A stretch of 64,000 bases of DNA from Micromonospora sp. HM5-17 (GTDB lineage: Bacteria; Actinomycetota; Actinomycetes; Mycobacteriales; Micromonosporaceae): assembly GCF_003762835.1 (NCBI RefSeq), contig NZ_RJWA01000009.1, forward strand, positions 1 through 64,000, given 5' to 3'. Made by a program: the position numbers and the translations under genes. Under the pieces are notes generated by a model, which did not search any database, was not told the origin of the DNA, and saw only the letters and a program-made list of their open reading frames with translations. Below are positions 10,388 to 19,291 of this stretch, piece by piece (within the stretch, counting starts at the first letter, position 1; each line of letters starts with the position of its first letter).

Positions 10388-10590
10388 CCGACAACTCCCT
10401 CCGGTAGCGCCCAAACTCTAGACGAGTACGCCCGAACCACGTGCCGGCGCTGCCCGTCCGAGGCAGGCGCGATCTCCCGGGGTACACATGCCCGTTCCGG
10501 GACGTGCCTCACCGTCGGTCCGCGGGGTGTCCGGGGCCGGGACGGCGGGTGTGATCCGCTGCACGATGGGCCGTCGGGTTCGGAAATCGC

Positions 10591-10619
10591 TTGTGAGTGA
10601 GTCGCTCACTCACTACTGT
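10591..10619 (+). promoter_or_regulatory. TetR promoter with operator between -35 and -10
   Basis: Promoter elements TTGTGA (10591-10596) and TACTGT (10614-10619) are separated by exactly 17 bp. The spacer region is occupied by a perfect dyad: GTGAGTGAG at 10593-10601 and CTCACTCAC at 10605-10613, around TCG. The predicted transcript starts at or next to the GTG at 10627, so the message would be leaderless. A bound TetR dimer would block polymerase, implying autorepression of this gene and the exporter downstream (inference). Confidence 0.75.
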
Positions 10620-10626
10620 TGCCGCC

Positions 10627-11376
10627 GTGACGTCCCAGACCCCGTCCGGCCGGGCTCGTCCGCTTCCTCCGGAGGAGCGCCGCGCCGCACTCATCGCCGC
10701 GACCCTGTCGCTGATCAGCGAACACGGGGTCAACGTCACGACCCGGCAGATCGCCGAGGCCGCCGGGGTGGCCGAGGGAACGATCTTTCGGGTCTTTCCG
10801 CACAAGAACGGGCTGGTCCGGGTCGCGGTCGAGACCGCACTGGATCCGGAACCGCTGCTGACCGAACTGGCGGAGATCGACCTGACCCGGCCGCTGCCGG
10901 AGCGGCTCGTCACGTTGACCGAGATCCTCCAGCGGCGACTGACCAAGATCTTCAACCTGCTGCACGCGATTGGCATGTCCGGGCCGCCCGAGGATGCCGA
11001 GGAGCGGGCGGAGCGGGGGGCGGGTCCGAGGCCCCGGGTCCCGACCGAGGAGATCCACCAGGCCGTCGTCCGGGTGCTGGAGCCGGACCGTGACCGGTTC
11101 CGCTATCCGGTGCACGAGGTGGCTCGGCTGCTGCGGCTGCTGACCTTCGCCGGTTCCCATCCCCGGATCTCCGACAACGATCCACTCAGCGCCGAGATGA
11201 TCGCCGCCGTGCTGCTGGATGGCGTACGGGACCACTCGGCGGACGAGCCCGGCCGCTCTGGGGCGGGCGGACCACCGGACCCCGACCGCACCGCGACGGA
11301 CGGGTCCGAGCCCGGCCGCCCCGTGGCGGGCGAACACCGCCGGCAGGCGGACAACCATCAACCGGACCGGCCGTGA
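10627..11376 (+). CDS. TetR-family transcriptional repressor
   Basis: A 249-residue regulator. The N-terminal TetR helix-turn-helix is at about 20-65 (RRAALIAATLSLISEHG, TTRQIAEAAGVAEGTIFRVF, HKNGLV). The C-terminal ligand domain is divergent. I choose the GTG at 10627 because the earlier in-frame start lies inside the operator palindrome and there is a good leaderless promoter. The gene lies 34 bp before a two-gene ABC exporter and probably represses it. The last about 40 residues are Pro/Gly/Asp-rich and look unstructured. The inducer is unknown. Confidence 0.9.
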   Translation: MTSQTPSGRARPLPPEERRAALIAATLSLISEHGVNVTTRQIAEAAGVAEGTIFRVFPHKNGLVRVAVETALDPEPLLTELAEIDLTRPLPERLVTLTEILQRRLTKIFNLLHAIGMSGPPEDAEERAERGAGPRPRVPTEEIHQAVVRVLEPDRDRFRYPVHEVARLLRLLTFAGSHPRISDNDPLSAEMIAAVLLDGVRDHSADEPGRSGAGGPPDPDRTATDGSEPGRPVAGEHRRQADNHQPDRP

Positions 11377-11410
11377 CCGGTCGCCGCGTCCTTGATTCGG
11401 GGGGTCGTCG

Positions 11411-13144
11411 ATGCTGACCCGACTACTTCGCACCTACCTGCGGCCGTACGTGTGGCCGCTCGCCGCCGTGGTGCTGCTGCAGCTCGTCGGCACCATAGCG
11501 ATGCTGTACCTGCCCAGCCTCAACGCCGACATCATCGACCACGGTATCGCCCGGGGCGACACCGGTTACATCGTCCGGACCGGCGGCTGGATGTTGCTGG
11601 TCAGCGCCGTCCAGATGGCCTGTTCCATCGCCGCGGTCTACTACGGGGCCCGGACGGCGATGGGCTTCGGTCGGGACGTCCGGGCGGCGATCTTCCACCG
11701 GGTCATCCGGTACTCCGGCCGCGAGGTGGGCCAGTTCGGGGCGCCCTCGCTGATCACCCGCAACACCAACGACGTCCAGCAGGTGCAGATGCTCGTCGTG
11801 GTCACCTGCACGATGCTCGTCTCGGCGCCGATCATGTGTGTCGGCGGCGTGATCATGGCGCTGCGGGAGGACATCGGGCTCGCCTGGCTGATGGCGGTCT
11901 GCGTCCCGGTGCTGGTCCTGTCGATCGGTCTGGTGATCATGCGGATGGTGCCGCAGTTCCGGTTGATGCAGACCCGGATCGACACCGTCAATCGCGTACT
12001 CCGGGAACAGATCAGTGGTATCCGGGTGGTCCGGGCGTTCGTCCGGGAGCCGTACGAGATGCGGCGCTTCGACGACGCGAACCGGGACCTGACCGAGACC
12101 GCGCTGCGCGCGGGCCGGCTGATGGCGGTGGTCTTCCCGATCGTGATGCTGGTGCTGAACCTCTCCAGCATCGCCGTGCTCTGGTTCGGCGCCGCCCGGG
12201 TCGACAGCGGGGAGATCCAGATTGGGGCGCTGACCGCCTTCCTCAGCTACCTGATGCAGATCCTGATGTCGGTGATGATGGCGACCTTCATGGTGATCAT
12301 GGTGCCCCGGGCGGCGGTCTGCGCCGAGCGCATCGTCGAGGTCCTCGACACCGACACCACGGTCGTCCCGCCGCGGCAGCCGGTCACCGAGCTCTCCCGC
12401 CGGGGTGAACTGGAGCTGCGCAACGTCCGGTTCCAGTATCCCGGCGCCGCCGATCCGGTGCTGCGCGACATCTCGTTCACGGCCCGGGCCGGGCAGACCA
12501 TCGCGATCATCGGCAGCACGGGCTCCGGCAAGACCACCCTGCTCTCGCTGGTGCCGCGCCTCTTCGACGTCACCGGCGGTGCCGTGTACGTCGACGGCGT
12601 CGACGTCCGCGATCTCGACCCCGATTTGCTGTGGAGCCGCATCGGCCTGGTACCGCAGCGGCCGTACCTCTTCTCCGGCACGATCGCCAGCAACCTCCGG
12701 TACGGCAGGCCGGACGCGACCGACGAGGAACTCTGGACCAGCCTGGAGATCGCCCAGGCGCGGGACTTCGTCGAGGCGCTGCCGGAAGGACTGAACGCCC
12801 CGGTCGCCCAGGGCGGCACCAACCTCTCCGGCGGGCAGCGGCAGCGGCTGGCCATCGCCCGCGCCCTGGTCCGCCGACCGGAGATCTACCTCTTCGACGA
12901 CTCGTTCTCCGCGCTCGACCTCGGCACCGACGCCCGGCTGCGCGCCGCACTGCGGCCGGCCACCGCGGACGCCGTGGTGGTGATCGTGGCCCAGCGGGTC
13001 TCCACCATCCTCGACGCCGACCAGATCGTCGTCCTCGAGAACGGGGCGGTGGCGGGTATCGGCCGGCACGACGAACTCCTCGACACCTGTCCGACCTACC
13101 GGGAAATCGTGGATTCTCAGCTCACCGTGGAGGCGCTGTCATGA
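11411..13144 (+). CDS. ABC exporter half-transporter, subunit A (degenerate site)
   Basis: A 577-residue protein with an N-terminal six-helix exporter membrane domain (about 1-310) and a C-terminal ATPase. Walker A is GSTGSGKTT, the Q-loop is [13 protein letters not shown] and the signature is an intact LSGGQRQR. The Walker B end is [10 protein letters not shown], with Asp where the catalytic Glu normally sits, and the H-loop is AQRVSTI, with Gln instead of His. These substitutions are typical of the non-catalytic partner of heterodimeric multidrug exporters. It overlaps the next gene (ATGA at 13141), indicating coupled translation and a 1:1 complex. The substrate is unknown, probably a drug or lipid. 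Confidence 0.92.
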   Translation: MLTRLLRTYLRPYVWPLAAVVLLQLVGTIAMLYLPSLNADIIDHGIARGDTGYIVRTGGWMLLVSAVQMACSIAAVYYGARTAMGFGRDVRAAIFHRVIRYSGREVGQFGAPSLITRNTNDVQQVQMLVVVTCTMLVSAPIMCVGGVIMALREDIGLAWLMAVCVPVLVLSIGLVIMRMVPQFRLMQTRIDTVNRVLREQISGIRVVRAFVREPYEMRRFDDANRDLTETALRAGRLMAVVFPIVMLVLNLSSIAVLWFGAARVDSGEIQIGALTAFLSYLMQILMSVMMATFMVIMVPRAAVCAERIVEVLDTDTTVVPPRQPVTELSRRGELELRNVRFQYPGAADPVLRDISFTARAGQTIAIIGSTGSGKTTLLSLVPRLFDVTGGAVYVDGVDVRDLDPDLLWSRIGLVPQRPYLFSGTIASNLRYGRPDATDEELWTSLEIAQARDFVEALPEGLNAPVAQGGTNLSGGQRQRLAIARALVRRPEIYLFDDSFSALDLGTDARLRAALRPATADAVVVIVAQRVSTILDADQIVVLENGAVAGIGRHDELLDTCPTYREIVDSQLTVEALS

Positions 13145-15177
13145 CCCGGCCGACAACGGCACCGATCCGACCGGCGCCACGCCGCGGCCCCCTCGGCGGG
13201 CACGGCTTCATGGGTGGGATGCCGGTGGAGAAGTCGATGAACTTCGGCCCCTCCGCCCGGCGGCTGCTCGGCCGGCTCCGGCCGCACCGGATCCCACTCA
13301 TCGGGGTCATCCTGCTCGCCGTGGGCAGCGTCGGGCTCAGCGTCATCGGGCCGAAGGTCCTCGGGCACGCGACCGACATCATCTTCGCCGGCCTGATCGG
13401 CAAGCAGTTGCCGCCCGGGACCACCCAGGAACAGGCGGTGGCGGGCGCGCGGGCAGCCGGCAACGACACCTTCGCCGACATGCTGGCCCGGATGGACCTG
13501 GTCCCCGGTGTGGGGATCGACTTCCCCCGGCTCGGCTGGGTGCTGGCCCTGGCGGCGGCGCTCTTCCTCGCCGCCAGCCTGCTGTCCTGGCTCCAGGGCC
13601 ACCTGCTCACCGGCATCGTGCAGCGCAGCGTACGGCAGCTCCGCACCGACGTGGAGGCGAAGCTCAACCGGCTGCCGCTGTCGTACTTCGACGCCCAGCC
13701 CCGGGGCGAGCTGCTCAGCCGGGTCACGAACGACATCGACAACATCGCGCAGAGCCTGCAGCAGACCCTGAGTCAGCTGCTCTCCTCGCTGCTCACCGTG
13801 GTCGGCGTGCTGGTGATGATGTTCGTGATCTCGCCGCTGCTGGCCGTGGTCGCCCTGGTCACCGTGCCGCTGTCGATCCTGGTCACGCAACGGATCGCGA
13901 AGCGGTCGCAGAAGCAGTTCGTCGCGCAGTGGCAGCACACCGGGGCGCTGAACGGCCAGATCGAGGAGGCGTTCACCGGGCACGAGCTGGTCAAGGTCTT
14001 CGGCCGGCAGCGCGAGGTCGAGGCGGCCTTCGCCGCCAAGAACGAGGAGCTGTTCAGGGCCAGCTTCGCCGCGCAGTTCGTCTCCGGGATCATCATGCCG
14101 GCGATGATGTTCATCGGGAACCTGAGCTACGTGGCGATCGCGGTGATCGGTGGCCTCCGCGTCGCCTCCGGGTCGATGTCGCTCGGTGACGTCCAGGCCT
14201 TCATCCAGTACTCGCGGTTCTTCACCCAGCCGCTGACCCAGCTGGCGTCGATGGCGAACCTGCTCCAGTCCGGGGTCGCCTCGGCGGAGCGGGTCTTCGA
14301 GGTGCTGGACGCGCCGGAGCAGAGCCCGGACCCGGTCGAGCCGGCCCGGCCGACGCAGCGGCGCGGCCGGGTCGAGTTCGAGGGCGTCTCCTTCCGGTAC
14401 GCGCCGGACAAGCCGCTGATCGAGGACCTGTCGCTGGTGGCCGAACCGGGGCACACGGTGGCGATCGTCGGGCCGACCGGCGCCGGCAAGACCACCCTGG
14501 TCAACCTGATCATGCGCTTCTACGAGCTGGACGCCGGCCGGATCACCCTGGACGGGGTCGACATCGCCACGATGCGGCGGGACGAGCTGCGCGGCCAGAT
14601 CGGCATGGTGCTCCAGGACACCTGGCTGTTCGGCGGCACCATCCGGGACAACATCGCGTACGGCAACCCGGACGCCACCGAGGAGCAGATCATCGCCGCC
14701 GCGAAGGCGACCTTCGTGGACCGGTTCGTCCGCTCCCTGCCCGACGGCTACGACACCGTCATCGACGAGGAGGGCAGCAACGTCAGCGCCGGGGAGAAGC
14801 AGCTGATCACCATCGCCCGGGCGTTCCTGTCCAACCCGTCGCTGTTGATCCTCGACGAGGCGACCAGCTCGGTCGACACCCGTACCGAGGTGCTGCTGCA
14901 ACGGGCGATGGCGGCGCTGCGCGCCGACCGGACCAGCTTCGTGATCGCGCACCGGCTCTCCACGATCCGGGACGCCGACCTGATCCTGGTGATGGAGAAC
15001 GGCCGGATCGTCGAGCAGGGTACGCACGCGGAACTGCTCGCCGCCGAAGGGGCGTACCACCGGCTCTACCACGCGCAGTTCTCGCAGCCGGTGGTCGAGG
15101 AGGAGGCCGCCGTACCGGTTGGGGGTGTGCCGGGCGTCGGCGGGCCGCCGTTCGGCGCCATGCCCCGGCAGCGCTGA
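13141..15177 (+). CDS. ABC exporter half-transporter, subunit B (catalytic)
   Basis: A 678-residue partner of the preceding gene. The cytoplasmic N-terminal tail (about 1-45, Pro/Arg/Gly-rich) leads into the transmembrane domain, which has a roughly 50-residue insert after the first helix pair, and then the ATPase. Walker A is GPTGAGKTT, Walker B is [12 protein letters not shown] with the catalytic Glu, and the H-loop AHRLSTI is intact. The signature is NVSAGEKQL instead of LSGGQ. Its good Walker motifs therefore pair with the good signature of subunit A to give one working ATP site and one degenerate site. The start is fixed by the ATGA overlap at 13141-13144. Confidence 0.92.
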   Translation: MTRPTTAPIRPAPRRGPLGGHGFMGGMPVEKSMNFGPSARRLLGRLRPHRIPLIGVILLAVGSVGLSVIGPKVLGHATDIIFAGLIGKQLPPGTTQEQAVAGARAAGNDTFADMLARMDLVPGVGIDFPRLGWVLALAAALFLAASLLSWLQGHLLTGIVQRSVRQLRTDVEAKLNRLPLSYFDAQPRGELLSRVTNDIDNIAQSLQQTLSQLLSSLLTVVGVLVMMFVISPLLAVVALVTVPLSILVTQRIAKRSQKQFVAQWQHTGALNGQIEEAFTGHELVKVFGRQREVEAAFAAKNEELFRASFAAQFVSGIIMPAMMFIGNLSYVAIAVIGGLRVASGSMSLGDVQAFIQYSRFFTQPLTQLASMANLLQSGVASAERVFEVLDAPEQSPDPVEPARPTQRRGRVEFEGVSFRYAPDKPLIEDLSLVAEPGHTVAIVGPTGAGKTTLVNLIMRFYELDAGRITLDGVDIATMRRDELRGQIGMVLQDTWLFGGTIRDNIAYGNPDATEEQIIAAAKATFVDRFVRSLPDGYDTVIDEEGSNVSAGEKQLITIARAFLSNPSLLILDEATSSVDTRTEVLLQRAMAALRADRTSFVIAHRLSTIRDADLILVMENGRIVEQGTHAELLAAEGAYHRLYHAQFSQPVVEEEAAVPVGGVPGVGGPPFGAMPRQR

Positions 15178-15194
15178 CCGCCGCGGGAGCTGCC

Positions 15195-15245
15195 GTGCTC
15201 GGGGAGCGTTCGACACAGATCGTCCGTCGGACGCTCCCCGAGCAC
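15195..15245 (+). terminator. Long inverted repeat after ABC exporter operon
   Basis: Arms 15195-15213 and 15227-15245 form a 19-bp stem (GTGCTCGGGGAGCG with its complement, continuing through one G-U pair) around a 13-nt loop. It lies 18 bp past the exporter stop codon and before a convergent gene, so it could stop transcription in both directions. Confidence 0.7.
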
Positions 15246-15363
15246 CGCCAAACCCGCGCCGCACTTCCGCGTCCGTCAACAGGCCTCGGAGCCCACGGAG
15301 CCGCTGGATGCCCGTTCGCCCCTGGTCATTGCCATCACGGAGGCGAGAGTCATCCCGCGGTCT

Positions 15364-15867
15364 TCACCGCGCGAGCCATCGACGAACCACGGCGATGTCC
15401 GTCGCCGTGAGACCGACGTACGGGTCGACGCGGTGCAGCAGAGCCCGCTCCGAATAGTGGGCCGCGATCCACGCGCGGTCATTGTCGGTGATTTCGTCGT
15501 CCAGCCACACGAACGGAGACCCTGCCGCCCAACGGGCGAGAGACCGTGTCTTCCAGTGCACGCCCGGTGGCGGCTCGTCGTCCGAATCAGGCCACTCGAC
15601 AACCGGAAGCTGTGGGAGCCCGAGCCGTGGCGAGATGATCTCGTTGGCGTCTGCCATCCAGGCCGTCGCCCAGACCAACTGGCAATCCAGCGCCAACAGC
15701 ATCCGCCCGTCCTCCCGACGGAGCCTGTCCAGAAGCGGATTCCTCTCATCCGCCGGTAACCGGGAAGAGGAGGGGCGTTCCGGGTCAGCCGGGCGGGCAG
15801 CGAACGGGATCAGCGGTCCGTCCACATCGAGGAACACCAGCGGCCGCCGGGCGAGCCCTGCACCCAT
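15364..15867 (-). CDS. HAD-like domain protein
   Basis: A 167-residue cytoplasmic protein. It opens with RPLVFLDVDGPLIPF, the DxDG motif I of haloacid-dehalogenase-type phosphatases. It later has VWLDDEITDNDRAW, matching the motif IV acidic pair, while the middle WATAWMADANE resembles motif II with Trp. This pattern fits the small HAD group annotated in actinobacteria as HAD domain found in Swiss-Army-knife RNA repair proteins (family knowledge). The start at 15867 is probably leaderless, since TAGATT lies 6 bp before the ATG. It borders the accessory island. Confidence 0.75.
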   Translation of the reverse strand: MGAGLARRPLVFLDVDGPLIPFAARPADPERPSSSRLPADERNPLLDRLRREDGRMLLALDCQLVWATAWMADANEIISPRLGLPQLPVVEWPDSDDEPPPGVHWKTRSLARWAAGSPFVWLDDEITDNDRAWIAAHYSERALLHRVDPYVGLTATDIAVVRRWLAR

Positions 15868-16075
15868 GGCGCGAATCTACCGTCGCCACGCCACCGTACG
15901 GCGTGACGGATGGGTTCGGCAGGGGCGCGAGCTGACGCCGGCCGTTGATGTGGATGGCCTCGAGGGACACCGACCCGACCGTACGGGCATAATCAGGTCA
16001 GCCCGGCCATGATCATACATATGCATATAGAGATCAGATGCTACGCTTCGGGTTCGTGTGCTGGGGAGCCGGCCG
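15868..16075. other. Low-GC upstream tract of toxin/immunity cassette
   Basis: A gene-free region that becomes AT-rich at 16005-16045, in contrast to its surroundings. It contains a TATGCATA palindrome flanked by TGATC (16010-16014) and GATCA (16032-16036), which could be an operator or promoter for the deaminase gene. The base composition hints at DNA acquired from elsewhere. Confidence 0.4.
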
Positions 16076-16564
16076 GTGAGCATGGCCGAGATCGCCGCCG
16101 GGCTACGTGCCGTCCTGGATCCGACAGGCTGGACGGGATCTGCCCAAACGACCGGACGATCAAGGTCCGACCCACGGCCAGGCGTTCGACTCTTTGGGGC
16201 CCCTTTGTCGGCCGAGCCTTGGAGGAGTGGACGCAACATCGCATCCACCAGCGACCTGCGTCCGATTCCCGGGTTAAAAGGATTTCCGTGGACGCTCACC
16301 GATCATGTGGAAGCACGAGTTGCCCAAGAGATGCGTCGGCCCGGTGCCCCGCGGGAGGTAAGTCTGGTGGTCAACAAAGAGCCCTGCACGGACGACCCAT
16401 ATGGCTGTGATCGGGTGCTGCGACATATCATCCCGGCGGGTTCGCGTCTCATGGTTTACGTGCGAGATCCAAACACCCCTGATGGTGTTCGACCGGTCGG
16501 CGAGTACGGGGAACCGGGAAGGGAATCGCGCATTGACCTACATCGTCGCATGGGGTCGGGGTAA
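16076..16564 (+). CDS. DddA-like (SCP1.201-type) cytidine deaminase toxin
   Basis: A 162-residue protein. The N-terminus VSMAEIAAGLRAVLD resembles the short helical leader common to actinobacterial SCP1.201-like deaminases. The C-terminal half is the deaminase: zinc/catalytic H77-x-E79 in DHVEARVAQEM, then C104 and C111 in NKEPCTDDPYGC, followed by RHIIPAGSRLMVYV. Family members act on cytosine in nucleic acid (DddA uses double-stranded DNA) and are interbacterial toxins. The segment between the leader and residue 65 is unrecognisable and may be frame-damaged. The GTG at 16076 has GGGGAG upstream; ATG 16082 and GTG 16058 are alternatives. It overlaps the Imm1 gene by 32 bp. No secretion domain is visible. 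Confidence 0.8.
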   Translation: MSMAEIAAGLRAVLDPTGWTGSAQTTGRSRSDPRPGVRLFGAPLSAEPWRSGRNIASTSDLRPIPGLKGFPWTLTDHVEARVAQEMRRPGAPREVSLVVNKEPCTDDPYGCDRVLRHIIPAGSRLMVYVRDPNTPDGVRPVGEYGEPGRESRIDLHRRMGSG

Positions 16565-16964
16565 CCGGCGGCCCAGCTCCACAGTCGCGGAATTGGACGC
16601 TGCTCTTGATGAGGCCGCCGCGTCCAATGTTCCGCAGGTCGTCGGGATCTACCCGCCGGAGTACCTGGCTGGTGACGCATCTCCGTGGGACGGGCCGCTG
16701 CCGCCCGCGCTGCAGATCGGCGTCGGCCATCCAGACCGGTCGTTCGTGCTTTGGCTCGGTCCCGAGGGTGGGGTCGAGGTTGAGGCGGGCGCTCCGCCGT
16801 GGCCCAGCGGGGCACCGGACATCGCGTTCGGCTACGGCGGTGACGCCGTCTTTGCCGGCCCGGCCCGAGCCCGGGTCACGCCGGCCACCGCCCGGCAGGC
16901 CGCTCGCGAGTTCGTCCGTACCGGCCAACGACCAACCTGCGTGCAGTGGGCAAGTGAGCAGTAG
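16533..16964 (+). CDS. Imm1-family immunity protein
   Basis: A 143-residue protein starting at TTG 16533, with GGGAAGGGA about 8 nt upstream and the start inside the 3' end of the deaminase gene. It carries the Imm1 layout: MTYIVAWG, TVAELDAALDEA, ALQIGVGHPDRSFVLWL, IAFGYGGD, and the hallmark C-terminus TPATARQAAREFVRTGQRPTCVQW. Imm1 proteins bind and neutralise SCP1.201-type deaminases, so the pair is a toxin-immunity unit. The overlap ensures that immunity is made with the toxin. The reading frame is intact, suggesting continued selection. Confidence 0.88.
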   Translation: MTYIVAWGRGNRRPSSTVAELDAALDEAAASNVPQVVGIYPPEYLAGDASPWDGPLPPALQIGVGHPDRSFVLWLGPEGGVEVEAGAPPWPSGAPDIAFGYGGDAVFAGPARARVTPATARQAAREFVRTGQRPTCVQWASEQ

Positions 16965-17104
16965 ATGAGGTCGGGGTGGCGCTGCGAAGGGGAGCCATCC
17001 TGGCTGCGGCCGGGTGATGTGCATCCACCGGCCAGCAGCCGCGACAGGCCCGAGGGGCATCACGCCGACCGCCGTCACCGCTTCCAGGCCGGGCGGGTGG
17101 CGAA

Positions 17105-17296
17105 TCAGGCCTGCTTGGTGTGATTGACGAAGGTGCGCCACGCCTGTGGCGCGAAGGTGAGGATGGGTCCGGTTCGGTCCTTGCTGTCCCGGACCAGGAT
17201 GCGGCCGGGGAGGTTGTCGGCCACCTCGACGCAGTTCCCACCCTGTCCGTTGCTGCGGGAGGACTTCCGCCAACGCGGTGCGTTGCTCGATTCCAT
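17105..17296 (-). CDS. DUF397 protein
   Basis: A 63-residue DUF397 protein. It has the family signature WRKSSRSNGQGGNCVEVAD, then ILVRDSKDRTGPILTFAPQAW. DUF397 genes usually sit directly downstream of an XRE-HTH/DUF5753 regulator and act as a regulatory partner, discussed for some cases as a toxin-antitoxin-like Scr pair. Here the usual partner is missing: the only DUF5753 sequence is a broken copy 1.4 kb upstream on the same strand, separated by an SDR/HxlR pair. The start is the ATG of MESSNAP. Confidence 0.88.
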   Translation of the reverse strand: MESSNAPRWRKSSRSNGQGGNCVEVADNLPGRILVRDSKDRTGPILTFAPQAWRTFVNHTKQA

Positions 17297-17421
17297 GGTT
17301 CCGCTCCCTCCGTGCGGTGTGCGGGGTGGATCTAGGTGGACGGTGCCGGGCGAGAGCGACGGGCGGGGAAGCCCCGGCCGCGTCGCCAGCGAACCACTGA
17401 CCTTCACGGTAAGGCCAGCGC

Positions 17422-18192
17422 CTAATGACGGGCGCCCAGGACGCCGTCGACCAGTTTGGTGAGTACGGCGTCCAGGCGGTCGGCTGCCGAGCGGTCGAAC
17501 TCAGGACGCGACAGGTCCACCGGTTTGCCACGACAGAGTGCCGTCAACGGTGTGGTCGGCGGAGCGGCCAGGAGGTCGGCCAGCCGGGCGGCGGTGGCGT
17601 CCACCGAGGCGCCGAAGATTTTCGCCGCCGCGCCCACCAGTGCGCGCTGGGGCTGCCGGAAGTGCCGATGCAACCCGCTGTCGACGAACAGCGGATTGTA
17701 GAGGATGTACCGGATCCGAGTGTCCGGATCGCGGTTCGCGAAGAGCACCCCGAGCAGGTCGTTGGCTCGGGCCCCCTGCATGGTGGCCCGGAAGAGGGTG
17801 TATCCCCGGGTGAGCTGCAGATCGTCCCAGTGGAGCCGGCCGGCCCGGATCCCGCCGGTACCGCTGAGATTGAGTACTACCGGCGTCGCGGCCCGCTCCA
17901 GCGACCCGCGCAGCCGCTCCGCGAGCAGGTAGCGGCTCAGCACATATATGGCGAAGGTCTGCTCGAAGCCCTCGGCGGTCTCGACTCGTCGGGAGTTGAA
18001 ACGGCCGGCGGCCAGCACCAGGACGTCGATCCGGTCCGGCAGGCGGGTGGCGAGTTCGGCGGTCTGCCGGACCGAGGTCAGGTTGGCATCGGCGCTGCCG
18101 ATCGCGATCACACGGTCTCCCGCCGCACGCAGCCGGGCGGCAAGGGCACCACCAATTCCGCGCGTACCACCCGCGATGACCACTGTACGCAT
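17422..18192 (-). CDS. Short-chain dehydrogenase/reductase
   Basis: A 256-residue SDR. The dinucleotide motif is GGTRGIGGALAARL, the usual NNAG is replaced by LAAGRFN, and there is a Ser-containing VVLNLSGTGGI. The expected YxxxK is not clean: YTLFRATMQGAR lies where it should be and lacks the Lys four residues after Tyr. Catalysis may therefore be atypical. It is divergent from the HxlR regulator with only 48 bp between starts, a common arrangement in which the regulator controls the reductase in response to reactive electrophiles or quinones (inference). Confidence 0.85.
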   Translation of the reverse strand: MRTVVIAGGTRGIGGALAARLRAAGDRVIAIGSADANLTSVRQTAELATRLPDRIDVLVLAAGRFNSRRVETAEGFEQTFAIYVLSRYLLAERLRGSLERAATPVVLNLSGTGGIRAGRLHWDDLQLTRGYTLFRATMQGARANDLLGVLFANRDPDTRIRYILYNPLFVDSGLHRHFRQPQRALVGAAAKIFGASVDATAARLADLLAAPPTTPLTALCRGKPVDLSRPEFDRSAADRLDAVLTKLVDGVLGARH

Positions 18193-18240
18193 ACTGTGAT
18201 CCTGCGCATTCGCTGAGTCCCGTCGAAAGAAGGCACATTG

Positions 18241-18645
18241 ATGTCACCGGTACTCCCGTTGCCCATCACGCCGGCCGACCGTTCGGCATGCGAGGCGACC
18301 GAGGTGCTGCGCCGGGTGGGTGAGAAGTGGAGCGTGCTCGTCCTCGCCGTGTTGCGTGAGGGGCCGTACGGCTTCAACGAGCTGGATCGCGCGATTCAGG
18401 GGCTCAGCCGGCGCATCCTCACCCGTACGCTGCGGACGCTCGAAGGTGATGGGCTGGTGAGCCGTCGGGTGACGCCGGAACGCGTCGAGTACGCGCTGAC
18501 CGATCTGGGACGCTCGCTGCTTCCGCTGATCATCGCGATCGGCGAGTGGGCGATCGAGCATGCGCCCGAGATTCGTCAGGCGCGGGCGCGAATGTCCGCC
18601 CAACGGCGGGCCCACCCGGCTGGCCGACCGGCGGGCGCGCCCTGA
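18241..18645 (+). CDS. HxlR-family winged-helix regulator
   Basis: A 134-residue regulator: CEATEVLRRVGEKWSVLVLAVL, FNELDRAIQGLSRRILTRTLR and ALTDLGRSLLPLI are the HxlR winged-helix signature, with a Cys near the N-terminus (residue 15) as in redox-sensing members. The ATG at 18241 follows GAAGG; TTG 18238 is an alternative. It is divergent from the SDR gene and probably controls it. Confidence 0.9.
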   Translation: MSPVLPLPITPADRSACEATEVLRRVGEKWSVLVLAVLREGPYGFNELDRAIQGLSRRILTRTLRTLEGDGLVSRRVTPERVEYALTDLGRSLLPLIIAIGEWAIEHAPEIRQARARMSAQRRAHPAGRPAGAP

Positions 18646-18715
18646 CCCAATGGCCGGCACCGAGCCGTACCTGACCCACCGTCCACGATGGTGCGGACCA
18701 CCGTGGTGGTGCGGC

Positions 18716-19170
18716 CCGTTCAGCCCGGGGTAGGCACCCACCGACGCCGGCACCACGACCACGCTGACGTTCGCCGGGCACACGCCTGCACGATCGCGTG
18801 CAGTTGGTCGGCCATCACCTTCGCACCACCCACCGGGCGGCGTAGCACCGCCTCGTCGATGACCGCGAAGAGCCGACACTGGTCCTGCTCCCGGCGCAGA
18901 ATCTCGGCCCGGGCGAGCCGCTCGGCGACGGTCTGCTCCAGATCCGGCACCCGGGTGCCGGCGTCCCGGAGGATGGCTTGGGCGTAGTCCTCGGTCTGCA
19001 GCAGGCCGGGAACCACCGTGAGCTGGAAGCTCCGAACCATCGCGGCGTGCTGCTCGTGGTCCAGCCATGGCCGAAACCAGGCGGTGTCCGGGGCGTACGC
19101 CCGCGCCTCGGCCGCGGACTCCTGGAACGTATCGCCGGCATCGAAGATGACGTCGAGCTGTCGAGCCGGC
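18716..19170 (-). pseudogene. Broken DUF5753 (XRE-type regulator C-terminus)
   Basis: The minus strand reads LDVIFDAGDTFQESAAEARA, then WFRPWLDHEQHA, then FQLTVVPGLLQTEDYAQAIL and further DUF5753 sequence to QACARRTS near 18785. There the frame shifts, and the continuation VSVVVVPASVGAYPGLNG lies in another frame and ends abruptly. The N-terminal XRE helix-turn-helix is absent and the upstream frame closes at a stop at about 19233. It is therefore truncated at both ends and frameshifted. It is the likely former partner of the DUF397 gene at 17105. Confidence 0.75.
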
Positions 19171-19291
19171 CCGGGCGACGACTCCGCGGGCCCGCCGCCT
19201 TGGTAGCACGGTCCGCGACCGACCGCGCGGCGCTAGCCGACTCCGCCGCCGGAACACCCACTCCCCTGGGGCGGGGCCGGGATCGGCCGCC

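Noticed and set aside
7383-10487. 1034-codon minus frame spanning the nuclease end and MurD
   Set aside because: It crosses several real genes in a shadow frame and consists of Arg/Pro/Gly runs.
16076-16564. Reading the deaminase gene as a TadA-type tRNA deaminase
   Set aside because: It lacks the HAE...PCxxC spacing of TadA; HVE, the longer Cys spacing and the Imm1 neighbour fit the toxin family.
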